Shown here one piece after another: positions 43,597 to 52,553 of a stretch of 64,000 nt of DNA; position 1 is the first letter of the stretch, and the number at the start of each line of letters is the position of its first letter. The position numbers were made by a program, and so were the translations under genes. A model generated the notes under the pieces. It searched no databases, was not told the origin of the DNA, and saw only the letters and a list, made by a program, of their open reading frames with translations. Source of the stretch: Glaesserella sp041817755 (GTDB lineage: Bacteria; Pseudomonadota; Gammaproteobacteria; Enterobacterales; Pasteurellaceae); assembly GCF_041817755.1 (NCBI RefSeq), contig NZ_JBGYBX010000022.1:1-64000 (forward strand), given 5' to 3'.

Positions 43597-45024
43597 CTAA
43601 TAAGCGCCTTCTCTTTTTACAACCACGTTGACGGTTTTAAAGAGAATGGCAATATCATTCCAAAGCGACCAATTTTTCACATACCACGCATCAAAATAAA
43701 CCCGAGTATCGTAGTCGACATCGTTACGTCCGCTCACCTGCCACAAGCCGGTCATGCCCGGTTTCGCCATCAAATAATAATCCACATCATCTTTATAATA
43801 AGACAATTCGTCGGCAATAATCGGTCTTGGCCCGACCAAGCTCATTTGTCCGACCAAAACATTAAACAATTGAGGTAATTCATCAATACTCGTTCGACGT
43901 AAAAACTGACCAAGCGGTGTGATCCTCGGATCATTTTTCAATTTAAAATCTTTTTCCCACTCCGTCTTTGCTTTCGCATCGCGCTCTAACAATTCATCCA
44001 ATACTTCTTGAGAGTTCAGTACCATTGAACGGAATTTTAAACAACTAAACGGCTTACCGTTTTGCCCGATTCGCTTATGCCCGAATACGGCGCTTCCGCC
44101 ATCCCGCTTAATCAGAAAGTAGCATGTCAATAATAACGGAGACAATAAAATAATCAGCAGACTGGCACCGACAATATCCATTGTTCGTTTGATGATGCGG
44201 GAAGAACGTTTTGCCAAGTTATTATTCACACGAAGCAACATCACTTCATAACTGAAGATAAACGACATATCTGTACTGTACAACGGCAATCCCCGTAGCG
44301 TCGGAATAACGGATACGGAACGATAGTGTTTTTTAGAAAAATAACGAAGCCATTGGTCGCGTTGTTCAATTTCATCTTCTTCAAGGGCAATAATAAATTG
44401 ATCGGATGATTTCGTGACTAACCGCCAAATACCCTGACGGGTTTCATTAATGATTGGAATGCCTAAACCGTCTAATTCATCGATCTTATCTACAGCAATA
44501 AAATATTTTACTTTAAGCCCGAGATAGGGTTCGCTGATCAACGCTTTATAGGCATCTACCGCATTTTTACCACCGCCGATAATCACTGTATTCTTTAAAT
44601 ATAGACCGCTTTTGATCAATAATTTTTTAATCAGAACTCTACTGAGCGGCACGATAACAAGGGTTAAACTCCAACTTAATAACCACAAATAGCGGGAAAA
44701 ATAGAGTTTGGAAAAGGCGATACTGGCTAATTCAATAATCGCCAATATGATTAAGGTACGAACAACTTCTTTTAATTCAAACCAAAACGGTTTTCGGTAA
44801 GTATAATGACGAAGGTTAATCCAAAACCAAATAACACAACCACAGGCTAGTCCTAAATGAATCAGTATCGCTTCTCGAAACTGCTCGGAAGGTAAAAAAC
44901 GCTCTAAATCATTTGTAAAAAGGTTCAGTAAATAGATGCTTAAAAAATAGGAAAGCAGTAACGAAACAAAATCCGTTACCGCCAACACACCTTTACAAAT
45001 TACCGATTTATCCATCATGCTCAT
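43597..45024 (-). CDS. wbaP: undecaprenyl-phosphate sugar-1-phosphate transferase, WbaP-like
   Basis: The 475-aa polyisoprenyl-phosphate hexose-1-phosphate transferase that starts the surface polysaccharide on the lipid carrier. Four N-terminal hydrophobic helices, a CoA-binding-like central region (NTVIIGGGKNAVDAYKAL), a fifth membrane segment (MDIVGASLLIILLSPLLL) and the catalytic C-terminus (KFRSMVLNSQEVLDELLERD split; RTSIDELPQLFNVLVG; GPRPI; GLWQVSGRND) are all present. The ending VKREGAY is typical of WbaP, the galactose-1-phosphate transferase. It is the last gene of the polysaccharide operon and overlaps the preceding DUF4422 gene by four bases. Confidence 0.85.
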   Translation of the reverse strand: MSMMDKSVICKGVLAVTDFVSLLLSYFLSIYLLNLFTNDLERFLPSEQFREAILIHLGLACGCVIWFWINLRHYTYRKPFWFELKEVVRTLIILAIIELASIAFSKLYFSRYLWLLSWSLTLVIVPLSRVLIKKLLIKSGLYLKNTVIIGGGKNAVDAYKALISEPYLGLKVKYFIAVDKIDELDGLGIPIINETRQGIWRLVTKSSDQFIIALEEDEIEQRDQWLRYFSKKHYRSVSVIPTLRGLPLYSTDMSFIFSYEVMLLRVNNNLAKRSSRIIKRTMDIVGASLLIILLSPLLLTCYFLIKRDGGSAVFGHKRIGQNGKPFSCLKFRSMVLNSQEVLDELLERDAKAKTEWEKDFKLKNDPRITPLGQFLRRTSIDELPQLFNVLVGQMSLVGPRPIIADELSYYKDDVDYYLMAKPGMTGLWQVSGRNDVDYDTRVYFDAWYVKNWSLWNDIAILFKTVNVVVKREGAY

Positions 45025-45782
45025 TTTTTCTTTAAATATTTCCGTTTCAACAAACCAATTGCTTTTTTCAATATATGTTCGCCTTCTAATGAAACTACTC
45101 TACGCTCTTTCAGTTTTAATTGATTTTTTACCAACCAAACATTAAAAAGACGTTCTGCGATAAAACCAAAAACCCGCTTTTGATAATTATCGTAATCCGT
45201 AATATCAATCTGCTTTTCCAGCTTAAACAAAATATCAAACAACCATTGGCAATATTTCTCGACATCTTGTCTTTTTAAAACAAACATATTAAAAAGATGC
45301 AGTGTTTTACCCGACATGACTTGCTCAAATGGCTGAATGTAATCAACATAATCGTTACGAATAATCTCTTTTACCAAGTCTAAATCTTTAGCGTAATGTG
45401 CATTTTTATAATGCTGGTAAACACTTTCAATATAATAATTTCGTTTCTTTGCAACGATACCGTCATAATTAACAAAATCGGACAATAATTCTGTTTTCGA
45501 TGCAATTCGCTTATTCAGCAAGCTCAGCTGCTTTCCTGAAAAATAACGACGATAATGTACTAATCCGACATAATCCGCCTCATCAAAAAAATGATTCTTC
45601 CACGCCCAATATAATGCTGTCAGCTCACAGAATGAATTATTTCTAATTGAAATATTTTCACCGGAATTATCCGACAAAATATTCAGTTCTAAAGAACTAT
45701 TCGATTTTCCGACATGAATCGGAATATAGTAATCCGCAGCTGGAAAAATATATTTTTTATGCGTTGCGATGAGAATTTTCAT
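45021..45782 (-). CDS. DUF4422 glycosyltransferase-like protein
   Basis: A 253-aa protein of the DUF4422 family, found in capsule and O-antigen loci and thought to be glycosyltransferases. Marks are YYIPIHVGKSN, LSDNSGENISIRNNSFCELTALYW and YVGLVHYRRYF; a second region is FNMFVLKRQDVEKYCQWLFDILF. It is clearly related to the N-terminal half of the 614-aa protein at 50643. It overlaps the start of the WbaP-like gene. Confidence 0.8.
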   Translation of the reverse strand: MKILIATHKKYIFPAADYYIPIHVGKSNSSLELNILSDNSGENISIRNNSFCELTALYWAWKNHFFDEADYVGLVHYRRYFSGKQLSLLNKRIASKTELLSDFVNYDGIVAKKRNYYIESVYQHYKNAHYAKDLDLVKEIIRNDYVDYIQPFEQVMSGKTLHLFNMFVLKRQDVEKYCQWLFDILFKLEKQIDITDYDNYQKRVFGFIAERLFNVWLVKNQLKLKERRVVSLEGEHILKKAIGLLKRKYLKKK

Positions 45783-45794
45783 GAGCAAAATCGA

Positions 45795-46715
45795 TTATAA
45801 ATACTCTTGATGGTGAGAAAAATCACCTTTAAAACCATGCCACATTGCCCGCCAAGTAAAGAGCAAACGCGAAAGACTTGGCTGAGTAAACATAAAAAAC
45901 CAAGTCGTTTTTCCCCAAAATGCCAGCACATGAGCCAAACCGTTGTGACGTTTAAACGTTGCAATGGAATTACGACAAAAACAGTATAATTTTAGTTCTG
46001 AATTAGCATTATTAAATCGTAACTTATTAAAAAACATGGGGGTAGAAGCCGAACTGTCAGACGGGTGATAAAAAATCGCATCAATAACAGTGAGAATTTT
46101 TGCCTTAAACTTACTTGCGCGAAGCGTATACTCTTTTTCATCTCCCCAAATAAAATAGTCTTTAAGCAATAATCCCATTTTTTTTACCAAGTCATTGGCA
46201 ATTAACGTTCCATTAAAAGGTAATACGACACCATTGATGATATTACTCTGCCTTAACTCTTTCGGAATCTCCGTATAAAAATCAAAGACGTTAATTGTAT
46301 TCGGCACACGTAATGCAAAGCTCAATTTATTCGTGACCTTAGGATCAAGCACCATTGGTCCGATGTAGCAATTGTTTGAACAATAAGGGATCAATTTTTC
46401 TAAGCAGCTCTCTGAAGGATAGCCGTCATCATCCATCAACCAAATGTAGTCAAAGTTCTGTTGATTGGCAAACTCAATCCCCGCATAAAATCCACCTGCT
46501 CCGCCTTGATTATTTGGTAGAGTAATTAAGGTAAATTGATCGTTATCTTGCCATCCGTTTTCACGCAGATACTCTACCGTTCCATCTTGGCTTGCATTGT
46601 TAATGACAACAATGTGATCCAACGGATAGGTTTGCTTTTGTAACGCATTTAAGCAATTTAAGAGTAATTCTTTGCGGTTATAAGTAACCACAACAGCACA
46701 AATGGATTTATTCAT
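45795..46715 (-). CDS. glycosyltransferase family 2
   Basis: A 306-aa GT2-type transferase: AVVVTYNRKELLLNCL start, NNASQDGT, and the metal motif in WLMDDDGYP. The stretch NNQGGAGGFYAGIEFA resembles galactofuranosyl and rhamnosyl transferases of the GlfT1 kind, which fits the UDP-galactopyranose mutase gene three genes away. The start is the ATG at 46715, inside the last eight bases of the DUF1016 gene; a TTG two codons earlier is also possible. Confidence 0.82.
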   Translation of the reverse strand: MNKSICAVVVTYNRKELLLNCLNALQKQTYPLDHIVVINNASQDGTVEYLRENGWQDNDQFTLITLPNNQGGAGGFYAGIEFANQQNFDYIWLMDDDGYPSESCLEKLIPYCSNNCYIGPMVLDPKVTNKLSFALRVPNTINVFDFYTEIPKELRQSNIINGVVLPFNGTLIANDLVKKMGLLLKDYFIWGDEKEYTLRASKFKAKILTVIDAIFYHPSDSSASTPMFFNKLRFNNANSELKLYCFCRNSIATFKRHNGLAHVLAFWGKTTWFFMFTQPSLSRLLFTWRAMWHGFKGDFSHHQEYL

Positions 46716-47721
46716 ATTCAATTAAATTATTCTCAAAACGCATTTTGGCTTCTATTAAAGCATTATGTAATTTTTGTTCTAGTTCTGCTTTTGGTGGTAA
46801 TTCTGTCCAATATTCAGCTACCATAATTCCATCTTTATGCATTTTTAGTAATTCTACTTGTTCTTTACTATTTTCTGCACAAAGAATTAAACCGATTGGA
46901 GCTTCCTCAAATTCTTGACGTTCATATTTATTAAGCCAATTTAAATAAAGTTCCATTTGCCCCTTATCTTGAGCTTTAAATTTGCCTAGTTTTAATTCAA
47001 CAGCAACTAAACGGCGAAGTTTTCGATGAAAGAAAAGTAGATCTAAATAGAAATCCTCACCGTCAATGATCATTCGTTTCTGACGCTCAACAAAAGAAAA
47101 TCCCTTACCCATTTCAAGGATAAACATCTCTAATTCTCTTAAAACAGCAAATTCAAGATCTTTTTCTAAATAGTCATTTTTTAATCCTAAGAAATCAAAA
47201 ATATAGGGATCTTTAAATGTATTTATTGGCAATAATTCCGATTTGTTAACTTGTATATTTGCTATTTTTACACGTTCAAAAGTTTTTGTTTCAATCTGCT
47301 TACGAAGTTCTCTTACACTTAAATGCTCACTTTCAATAAGTTGAGCATAAAATAAACGAGCATCATCACTTTTAAGGGGAAGTAGCACAAGAATATGAGA
47401 CCAAGTCAATTGTCGTGACAGTGAAACGACAATTTCAGAAGAAGGATATACTTGAGCAAATTGTATCATTCTCCTTAGATTTTTTTCTTCAAAATTACGT
47501 CCAAAGCGTGCTACCAATTGTATCGATACCGTCGATATAATCTGTTTTCCATACTCAGCCCGATCATTGTTTAGAATTTCGTCATTAATTCGCTTACCTA
47601 CTTGCCAAAAAAGGAAAGTCAGAGAACTATTTGCATATGAAACCACTTTATTTTGAGCTTGCTCAATCAGAATAGAAAGCTCTTTAATCAAAGATATATC
47701 GACCTTCAGTAAATCTTTCAT
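46708..47721 (-). CDS. DUF1016/YhcG-type PD-(D/E)XK nuclease
   Basis: A 337-aa protein with the two DUF1016 parts. The N-terminal wing-helix region, about residues 10-150, contains FLFWQVGKRINDEIL, RNFEEKNLRRMIQFAQVY and LTWSHILVLLPLKS. The C-terminal nuclease domain, about 165-330, has D227 in FYLDLLFFHRKLRR and E242-L-K244 in VAVELKLGKFKAQDKGQ, the D...ExK active site. YhcG-like nucleases occur near restriction and defence genes; their target is not established. Its start overlaps the stop of the RelA/SpoT-like gene (ATGA), so both are translated together. Presence inside a polysaccharide operon is odd. Confidence 0.85.
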   Translation of the reverse strand: MKDLLKVDISLIKELSILIEQAQNKVVSYANSSLTFLFWQVGKRINDEILNNDRAEYGKQIISTVSIQLVARFGRNFEEKNLRRMIQFAQVYPSSEIVVSLSRQLTWSHILVLLPLKSDDARLFYAQLIESEHLSVRELRKQIETKTFERVKIANIQVNKSELLPINTFKDPYIFDFLGLKNDYLEKDLEFAVLRELEMFILEMGKGFSFVERQKRMIIDGEDFYLDLLFFHRKLRRLVAVELKLGKFKAQDKGQMELYLNWLNKYERQEFEEAPIGLILCAENSKEQVELLKMHKDGIMVAEYWTELPPKAELEQKLHNALIEAKMRFENNLIEYE

Positions 47722-48284
47722 AAATTATTCACAAAATCTCGTTTATATTTCATATGGCTTTGAATATTTTTTTCTGCATCTTTTTTATCCCAAATCTGTA
47801 ATTCCCAAGGATAATAAAAATTGCTGGCATTTTTAAAATAAACGTGAATACCGATATATTCATCTTTATCCCTCAAATACCAATTTTTCAACCCATATTT
47901 CTTTTGCCAAGTATCCAAAGATTCCATCACTCTTGCGATATCTTCACTGGAAACAATAATTCTCGCACCAAAAATATCATTTAAAATACTATTAACAGGA
48001 TAGCCTTCGCTACGTTGTTTAAACCGTTCAATTTTAGCAAGAATAGATTCTGATGTTTTCACCCGATAAAAATAAGGCACATCATAAAGATCTGCACGAT
48101 ACAAATAATCATTAATTGATTCGTGTAAATTCAAACGATATGCCAAAATATGCTCAGTAGGCACTTTTGCCAAAGTATGCTTTAAATTAACCTTTTCAAG
48201 TTTACCTGTTTCAAAATAATCCTGTGAAAAAGCAAGATGAAGTTTATTGATTTCAGTAATTAAACGTTCAATTTTTTCTAACAT
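47718..48284 (-). CDS. RelA/SpoT-domain nucleotidyltransferase (single-domain)
   Basis: A 188-aa single-domain protein resembling the RelA/SpoT synthetase fold of small alarmone synthetases and toxSAS toxins. Matches are YRVKTSESILAKIERF (R74, K76: ATP side), LNDIFGARIIV (catalytic D103), YIGIH (Y143 to H147, in the place of the GYxxxH loop), and WELQIWDKKDAEKNIQSHM (E161), followed by the HxxYK end. The usual PKxNGY G-loop is reduced, which may signal altered substrates, such as tRNA CCA pyrophosphorylation rather than (p)ppGpp. No hydrolase, TGS or ACT domain exists. It overlaps the DUF1016 nuclease gene. Confidence 0.75.
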   Translation of the reverse strand: MLEKIERLITEINKLHLAFSQDYFETGKLEKVNLKHTLAKVPTEHILAYRLNLHESINDYLYRADLYDVPYFYRVKTSESILAKIERFKQRSEGYPVNSILNDIFGARIIVSSEDIARVMESLDTWQKKYGLKNWYLRDKDEYIGIHVYFKNASNFYYPWELQIWDKKDAEKNIQSHMKYKRDFVNNL

Positions 48285-48301
48285 ATTCTTACCATAGTCA
48301 A

Positions 48302-48330
48302 ACCGCTTGTAATCGAAATTAACAAGCGGT
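48302..48330. repeat. facing uptake sequences upstream of the RelA-like gene
   Basis: ACCGCTTGT (48302-48310) and ACAAGCGGT (48322-48330) face each other across an 11-base spacer, in the 63-base gap between glf and the RelA/SpoT-like gene. It could end glf transcription. Confidence 0.6.
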
Positions 48331-48347
48331 GAAATTTTCAGAATTTT

Positions 48348-49499
48348 TTACACATCCATATTAACGTAAAACGGCTTTAACATCTTACCGCTTGCAAGAG
48401 CTTCCTTAATATCGTCCGCAGCCTCCAACGCTTCTTTAATCGTTACGTCCATATCCAAATAACGATAAGTGCCTAAACGTCCAACGAAAGTGACTTGTGT
48501 TTCCTTATTCGCTTTTTCGACATATTGCTGCAACAACGCTTTGTCTTTTACTAAGCGAATCGGATAATACGGAATATCTTTTTCTTCGCATAAACGGCTA
48601 AATTCACGGTAGCAAATCGTCTTTTCATGATTTTCCCACGGTGCAAAATGTTTATGTTCGGAAATACGGGTGAATGGCACATTTTCATCGCCATAGTTGA
48701 TTACCGCATTACCTTGATAATCCCCTTCCCCGCGGAAAGCTTCAAAGTCTAACGTGCGGTAACCAAGACGACCTAATTCAAAACCAAAGTAAGCATCTAA
48801 CGGACCAGACCAGAAAATATGGTCAAATTCCGCTTTCATTGATTCTGCAAATGGCGTATTTAAACGCACTTCAATATTATCGTGTTTTAAAATATTTTCT
48901 ACGATAACCGTATAACCGTCTTTCGGCATACCTTGGAATTTATGGGCAAAGTAGTTATCGTCATAATTAAAACGTACTGGCAAACGTTTTAAAATACTTG
49001 CAGGCAGCTCTTTAGGCTCAACCCCCCATTGCTTTTTGGTATAACCATAGAAAAACGCTTTATATAAATCCTTACCGACAAAACGCATCGCTTGTTCTTC
49101 AAAGGTCTGCGGATCGGTAATTGACATATCCGCTTGACTTTCAATCAATGCTTTAGCTTCTGTTGGTGAACAAGTTTTACCAAAGAATTGATTGATGGTG
49201 TGCAAGTTAATCGGCAAAGAGTACACCGCGCCTTGGCTAATGGTTTTCACACGATTCACAAACGGCATCCATTCGCCAAACTGGTTAATATAATTCCACA
49301 CACGTTCGTTATCGGTATGGAAAATATGCGGTCCATAAATATGTACCATAACATTTGTTTCTGCATCACGCTCAGAGTGACAGTTACCTGCCACATGATT
49401 ACGTTGATCGATAACAATGACTTTGTAACCTTGCTCTGCCAATTCACGGGCAATTACAGCGTTTGAAAAGCCCGCACCGACTAAAAGAAATTTTTTCAT
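48348..49499 (-). CDS. glf: UDP-galactopyranose mutase
   Basis: A 383-aa FAD enzyme that turns UDP-galactopyranose into UDP-galactofuranose. The FAD loop is LLVGAGFSNAVIARELAE, HIYGPHIFHTDN is the active-site signature, and NYGDENVPFTRISEHKHF and YYPI carry other conserved residues. The start is at MKKFLLV, seven codons inside the longest frame. It predicts that the polysaccharide contains galactofuranose. Confidence 0.95.
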   Translation of the reverse strand: MKKFLLVGAGFSNAVIARELAEQGYKVIVIDQRNHVAGNCHSERDAETNVMVHIYGPHIFHTDNERVWNYINQFGEWMPFVNRVKTISQGAVYSLPINLHTINQFFGKTCSPTEAKALIESQADMSITDPQTFEEQAMRFVGKDLYKAFFYGYTKKQWGVEPKELPASILKRLPVRFNYDDNYFAHKFQGMPKDGYTVIVENILKHDNIEVRLNTPFAESMKAEFDHIFWSGPLDAYFGFELGRLGYRTLDFEAFRGEGDYQGNAVINYGDENVPFTRISEHKHFAPWENHEKTICYREFSRLCEEKDIPYYPIRLVKDKALLQQYVEKANKETQVTFVGRLGTYRYLDMDVTIKEALEAADDIKEALASGKMLKPFYVNMDV

Positions 49500-49516
49500 T
49501 ATACAAATCCCTATAT

Positions 49517-50635
49517 TCATTCTGATTTAAAATATTTTACTCTTAATTCCATAAATGGTTTTTCTATTGAATGGTATGAAAGCATTGAAAATAAAATAAT
49601 AAAAGGAATTTTTATTAATGTATATATAATGCTTTGTGTTAAGGTCACAGGCTCCCCAATATCCCATAGATTATTTACCACATAACCAATAGGCAAATGA
49701 AACAAATATATTGAAAAACTTAAGCCACCCAAATATGAAAATAACTTATCCAAACTATTAGAAAATGGAAATATAATATTCATCTTTAGATAAGATATAA
49801 TTACCCCCCCCCAACAAACTGCCTCTATCGGGAATGATAGAACGGATGTTACAATAGGGCTATGCAATTTATTTTCTAATATAAAAAATAAAGTTAAAAT
49901 ACTCAAACTAGAGAAAAATATCAATAAAGAAATTGAGTTGGATAATTTATCAAAACTACCGTTAATATAAAAGAAAGCCAAAACAATCCCTATTAAAAAT
50001 TGATCTAATCTACCTATAATAGAATGATATAAGTTATAGTAAACATTATAGTCATTTAATAATGCAATACCTAACCTTATAGTTAAAACAAACAGAATTA
50101 ACGATCCAAAATATTTATAACCATATTTAGATAAAAATATCATCAATATAGGAAACAGCAGATAAAATTGGAATTCAACTGCAATCGTCCAAATAGGACC
50201 TGAAGGAAATATACTATGCCCCCATCCTGTCATTGGATTACCAGTATTTAGTTGCAATGTAAATATTCTAAATATATCTAGTGGTGTTGAATTTGCTCTA
50301 TCTAAAGTAATAATAATAAATACTAAGATAACCATCAAAGGAAATATTCTCAATATTCTGTTATAGATAAATTTATGATAAATAATCTTTTTTGTACCTC
50401 CATTAGCAATAAGAGTAAATAAAAAAGCACTTAATACTAAGAAGAGGCTTACACCACTAGCCCCCTCAATGAGCCATAATTGCAGACTTTTCTTTACCAA
50501 AGATAAACCATCAAACGTATCTATGTGTAAGGTATTTATAGCCTGCCCTCTAAAATGATGAAAACAAACCAATAAACAAGCAAAAAAACGTAGATGATCT
50601 AATCGACTAAGATAATTAAAATTTAGTGATCTCAT
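49517..50635 (-). CDS. acyltransferase-3 family membrane protein (putative O-acetyltransferase)
   Basis: A 372-aa, strongly A+T-rich inner-membrane protein of the acyltransferase-3 family with ten or so helices. LDHLRFFACLLVCFHHF has the conserved His of the family, and SGVSLFLVLSAFLFTL and FYLLFPILMIFL are typical. It probably O-acetylates the polysaccharide. The coding strand has nine consecutive Gs (plus strand C9 at 49804-49812) that encode part of CWGGVI, so slippage would shift the frame. The A+T richness is unlike the housekeeping genes. Confidence 0.85.
   Translation of the reverse strand: MRSLNFNYLSRLDHLRFFACLLVCFHHFRGQAINTLHIDTFDGLSLVKKSLQLWLIEGASGVSLFLVLSAFLFTLIANGGTKKIIYHKFIYNRILRIFPLMVILVFIIITLDRANSTPLDIFRIFTLQLNTGNPMTGWGHSIFPSGPIWTIAVEFQFYLLFPILMIFLSKYGYKYFGSLILFVLTIRLGIALLNDYNVYYNLYHSIIGRLDQFLIGIVLAFFYINGSFDKLSNSISLLIFFSSLSILTLFFILENKLHSPIVTSVLSFPIEAVCWGGVIISYLKMNIIFPFSNSLDKLFSYLGGLSFSIYLFHLPIGYVVNNLWDIGEPVTLTQSIIYTLIKIPFIILFSMLSYHSIEKPFMELRVKYFKSE
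49804..49812 (-). repeat. G9 homopolymer tract in the acyltransferase gene
   Basis: Nine cytosines on the plus strand, guanines on the coding strand, in an otherwise A+T-rich gene. In the present length the gene is in frame. Poly-G tracts of this length switch surface genes on and off in Haemophilus, Neisseria and Campylobacter. Confidence 0.85.
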
Positions 50636-50642
50636 TTATTCC

Positions 50643-52487
50643 TCAGAAAAACTTTTTAAAAATCAATTTAGCTATCTTATGTATAGGCTTAGCAAATTTC
50701 TTACTAAGAGTGAAAGATTTCGTCACATCTTTAAAGGAAATAAAAATTTCAACTTTGTCACCCTTAAGATCATAAGTAATAAAATCAGAAACAGCTATAT
50801 TTCTAATCTGCTCTTTCCATCCGTCATCTAATAATCCCTGATAATACATATACAAAGATTTTAACAAATGTCGACTAACTGGTTGCCAAGGTTTTTCTCT
50901 ATCTGAATAGTGGATTATTCCTGGATTTAATGCAGCTTCATTTAATTCACTATCTGAATATGCATACTCTAATTCATTTTGTTTATAGAATCTAGATTGA
51001 ACATTCCAGCGACAGTGCAATCTTTTGATTTTATTAACAAATGCAATATTCAATATATCTTGATCTTGCAAAGTAATAAGATCATAATATCTGTATAATG
51101 TTTCTGCATATAAATGCTCCAAATTAATTCCTCTCATTTTTTCTATATTCATCACACATATACCAGCATTAATATAATTATGTGACAAAGGAAGTCCTAA
51201 TCTTCTAATTTGTAAAATTCCACCTTCATCTGGTGAACCAGCCAAATAATTATCTTCAAAATCTATATTCCATAACTTAACAATATTATCAACTACAACT
51301 AAATCAGAATCTAGGTAAATAACTTTTGATACATTTTCCGGTAAGATCTTGTGTAATGCTAATCTGTAATAAGTAGCTATGGATATATGCTCCCTATTTA
51401 AAGGATAAAATGAGAAGTCTTTAGCTTTTACGGACAAGAACTCCACATTTATATATATATTTTCATAATTTTTCAGCAAAGCTTTATTTATTTCTGAGAA
51501 ATCTTTATCACATACAATAAAAAACTTAAATTTTTGTTCTTTATTTGCATTATATAAAATTGACTTTATTGCTCCAGCACAATGAATGGCATAATTATTA
51601 TCAATTGCAAACACAATATTAATTGTGTCAATTGATATAAGATTTTGGGATGTTTCTCTATTTGCTAAAATATTTTTTTCAATATCTTCTTTAGAGAATT
51701 TTTTATCATTAAAAATCCCGAAAACCATTCCCAAAGATGTGTATCTTAAATTTTCATCTTTAGAACGCACATACTCTAAGTAACAATTTGACAATCGCTC
51801 AGCAATAAATCCCCAAATTCTTTTTTGATATGGATCATAGCTACTAATATCAATTAACTTTTCTGCTTCAAATAAAATATCAAATATCCAATTACAATAG
51901 TTATGAAAATACTCTTTCTTCATAATTAGCATATTTGCAAAAAAGCACTCCTTACTATATAAGGATTTCAGTGCATAAGGATAAATATCTGGAGTCTTTT
52001 CTTTGATCAAATTTATTACTATATCAAGATCTTCAGAAAAATGCTCTTTAGCATAAAAATCATAATTTGTCATTACATAATTTGGTAGACCTACAGGATG
52101 AATATTCCAAATAGGAGAGCTTATAATATCAAACTTCTCACAAACGGAGCGAATTTTATTATCATCCCAACCAAACTCTTTAACAGTATCCAAATCAAAA
52201 CCATTAAATATATTATAGCCACCACCCAAACTATTAAAATTTAAAAATCTACGATAATGGAACAAACCATAATAATCAGCATCAATATTTTTCCACATCC
52301 AATAAATAACTGTCAGTTCACACCATGAGGTATTTTTTCTTGATATATTTTCTCCAGTATCATCACCAATAATACCCAAATCAATTTTTGAATTAGCTTT
52401 TCCTGCATGAATTGGGATAATGCATTCGGATCTATAAGTTGGTACATTTTTATGATGACAGGTATAAATCTTAATATTTTTTGACAT
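50643..52487 (-). CDS. DUF4422-GT8 two-domain glycosyltransferase
   Basis: A 614-aa fusion. Residues about 1-245 are DUF4422 (IIPIHAGKANSKIDLGIIGDDTGENISR, FHYRRFLNF), related to the gene at 45021. Residues about 285-560 are a glycosyltransferase family 8 domain like LgtC/RfaJ: NIVFAIDNNYAIHCAGAI, KVIYLDSDLVVVDNI with the DxD metal site, YINAGICVMNIEKM, and a C-terminal SDREKPW loop. It could add two sugars or combine recognition and transfer. A+T-rich, on the same strand as its neighbours. Confidence 0.85.
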   Translation of the reverse strand: MSKNIKIYTCHHKNVPTYRSECIIPIHAGKANSKIDLGIIGDDTGENISRKNTSWCELTVIYWMWKNIDADYYGLFHYRRFLNFNSLGGGYNIFNGFDLDTVKEFGWDDNKIRSVCEKFDIISSPIWNIHPVGLPNYVMTNYDFYAKEHFSEDLDIVINLIKEKTPDIYPYALKSLYSKECFFANMLIMKKEYFHNYCNWIFDILFEAEKLIDISSYDPYQKRIWGFIAERLSNCYLEYVRSKDENLRYTSLGMVFGIFNDKKFSKEDIEKNILANRETSQNLISIDTINIVFAIDNNYAIHCAGAIKSILYNANKEQKFKFFIVCDKDFSEINKALLKNYENIYINVEFLSVKAKDFSFYPLNREHISIATYYRLALHKILPENVSKVIYLDSDLVVVDNIVKLWNIDFEDNYLAGSPDEGGILQIRRLGLPLSHNYINAGICVMNIEKMRGINLEHLYAETLYRYYDLITLQDQDILNIAFVNKIKRLHCRWNVQSRFYKQNELEYAYSDSELNEAALNPGIIHYSDREKPWQPVSRHLLKSLYMYYQGLLDDGWKEQIRNIAVSDFITYDLKGDKVEIFISFKDVTKSFTLSKKFAKPIHKIAKLIFKKFF

Positions 52488-52553
52488 AAAATATTCCTAA
52501 TGTTTCATTAAAGTAAAATGATATTATTTAATATAAAAATTTATATTATTAAA

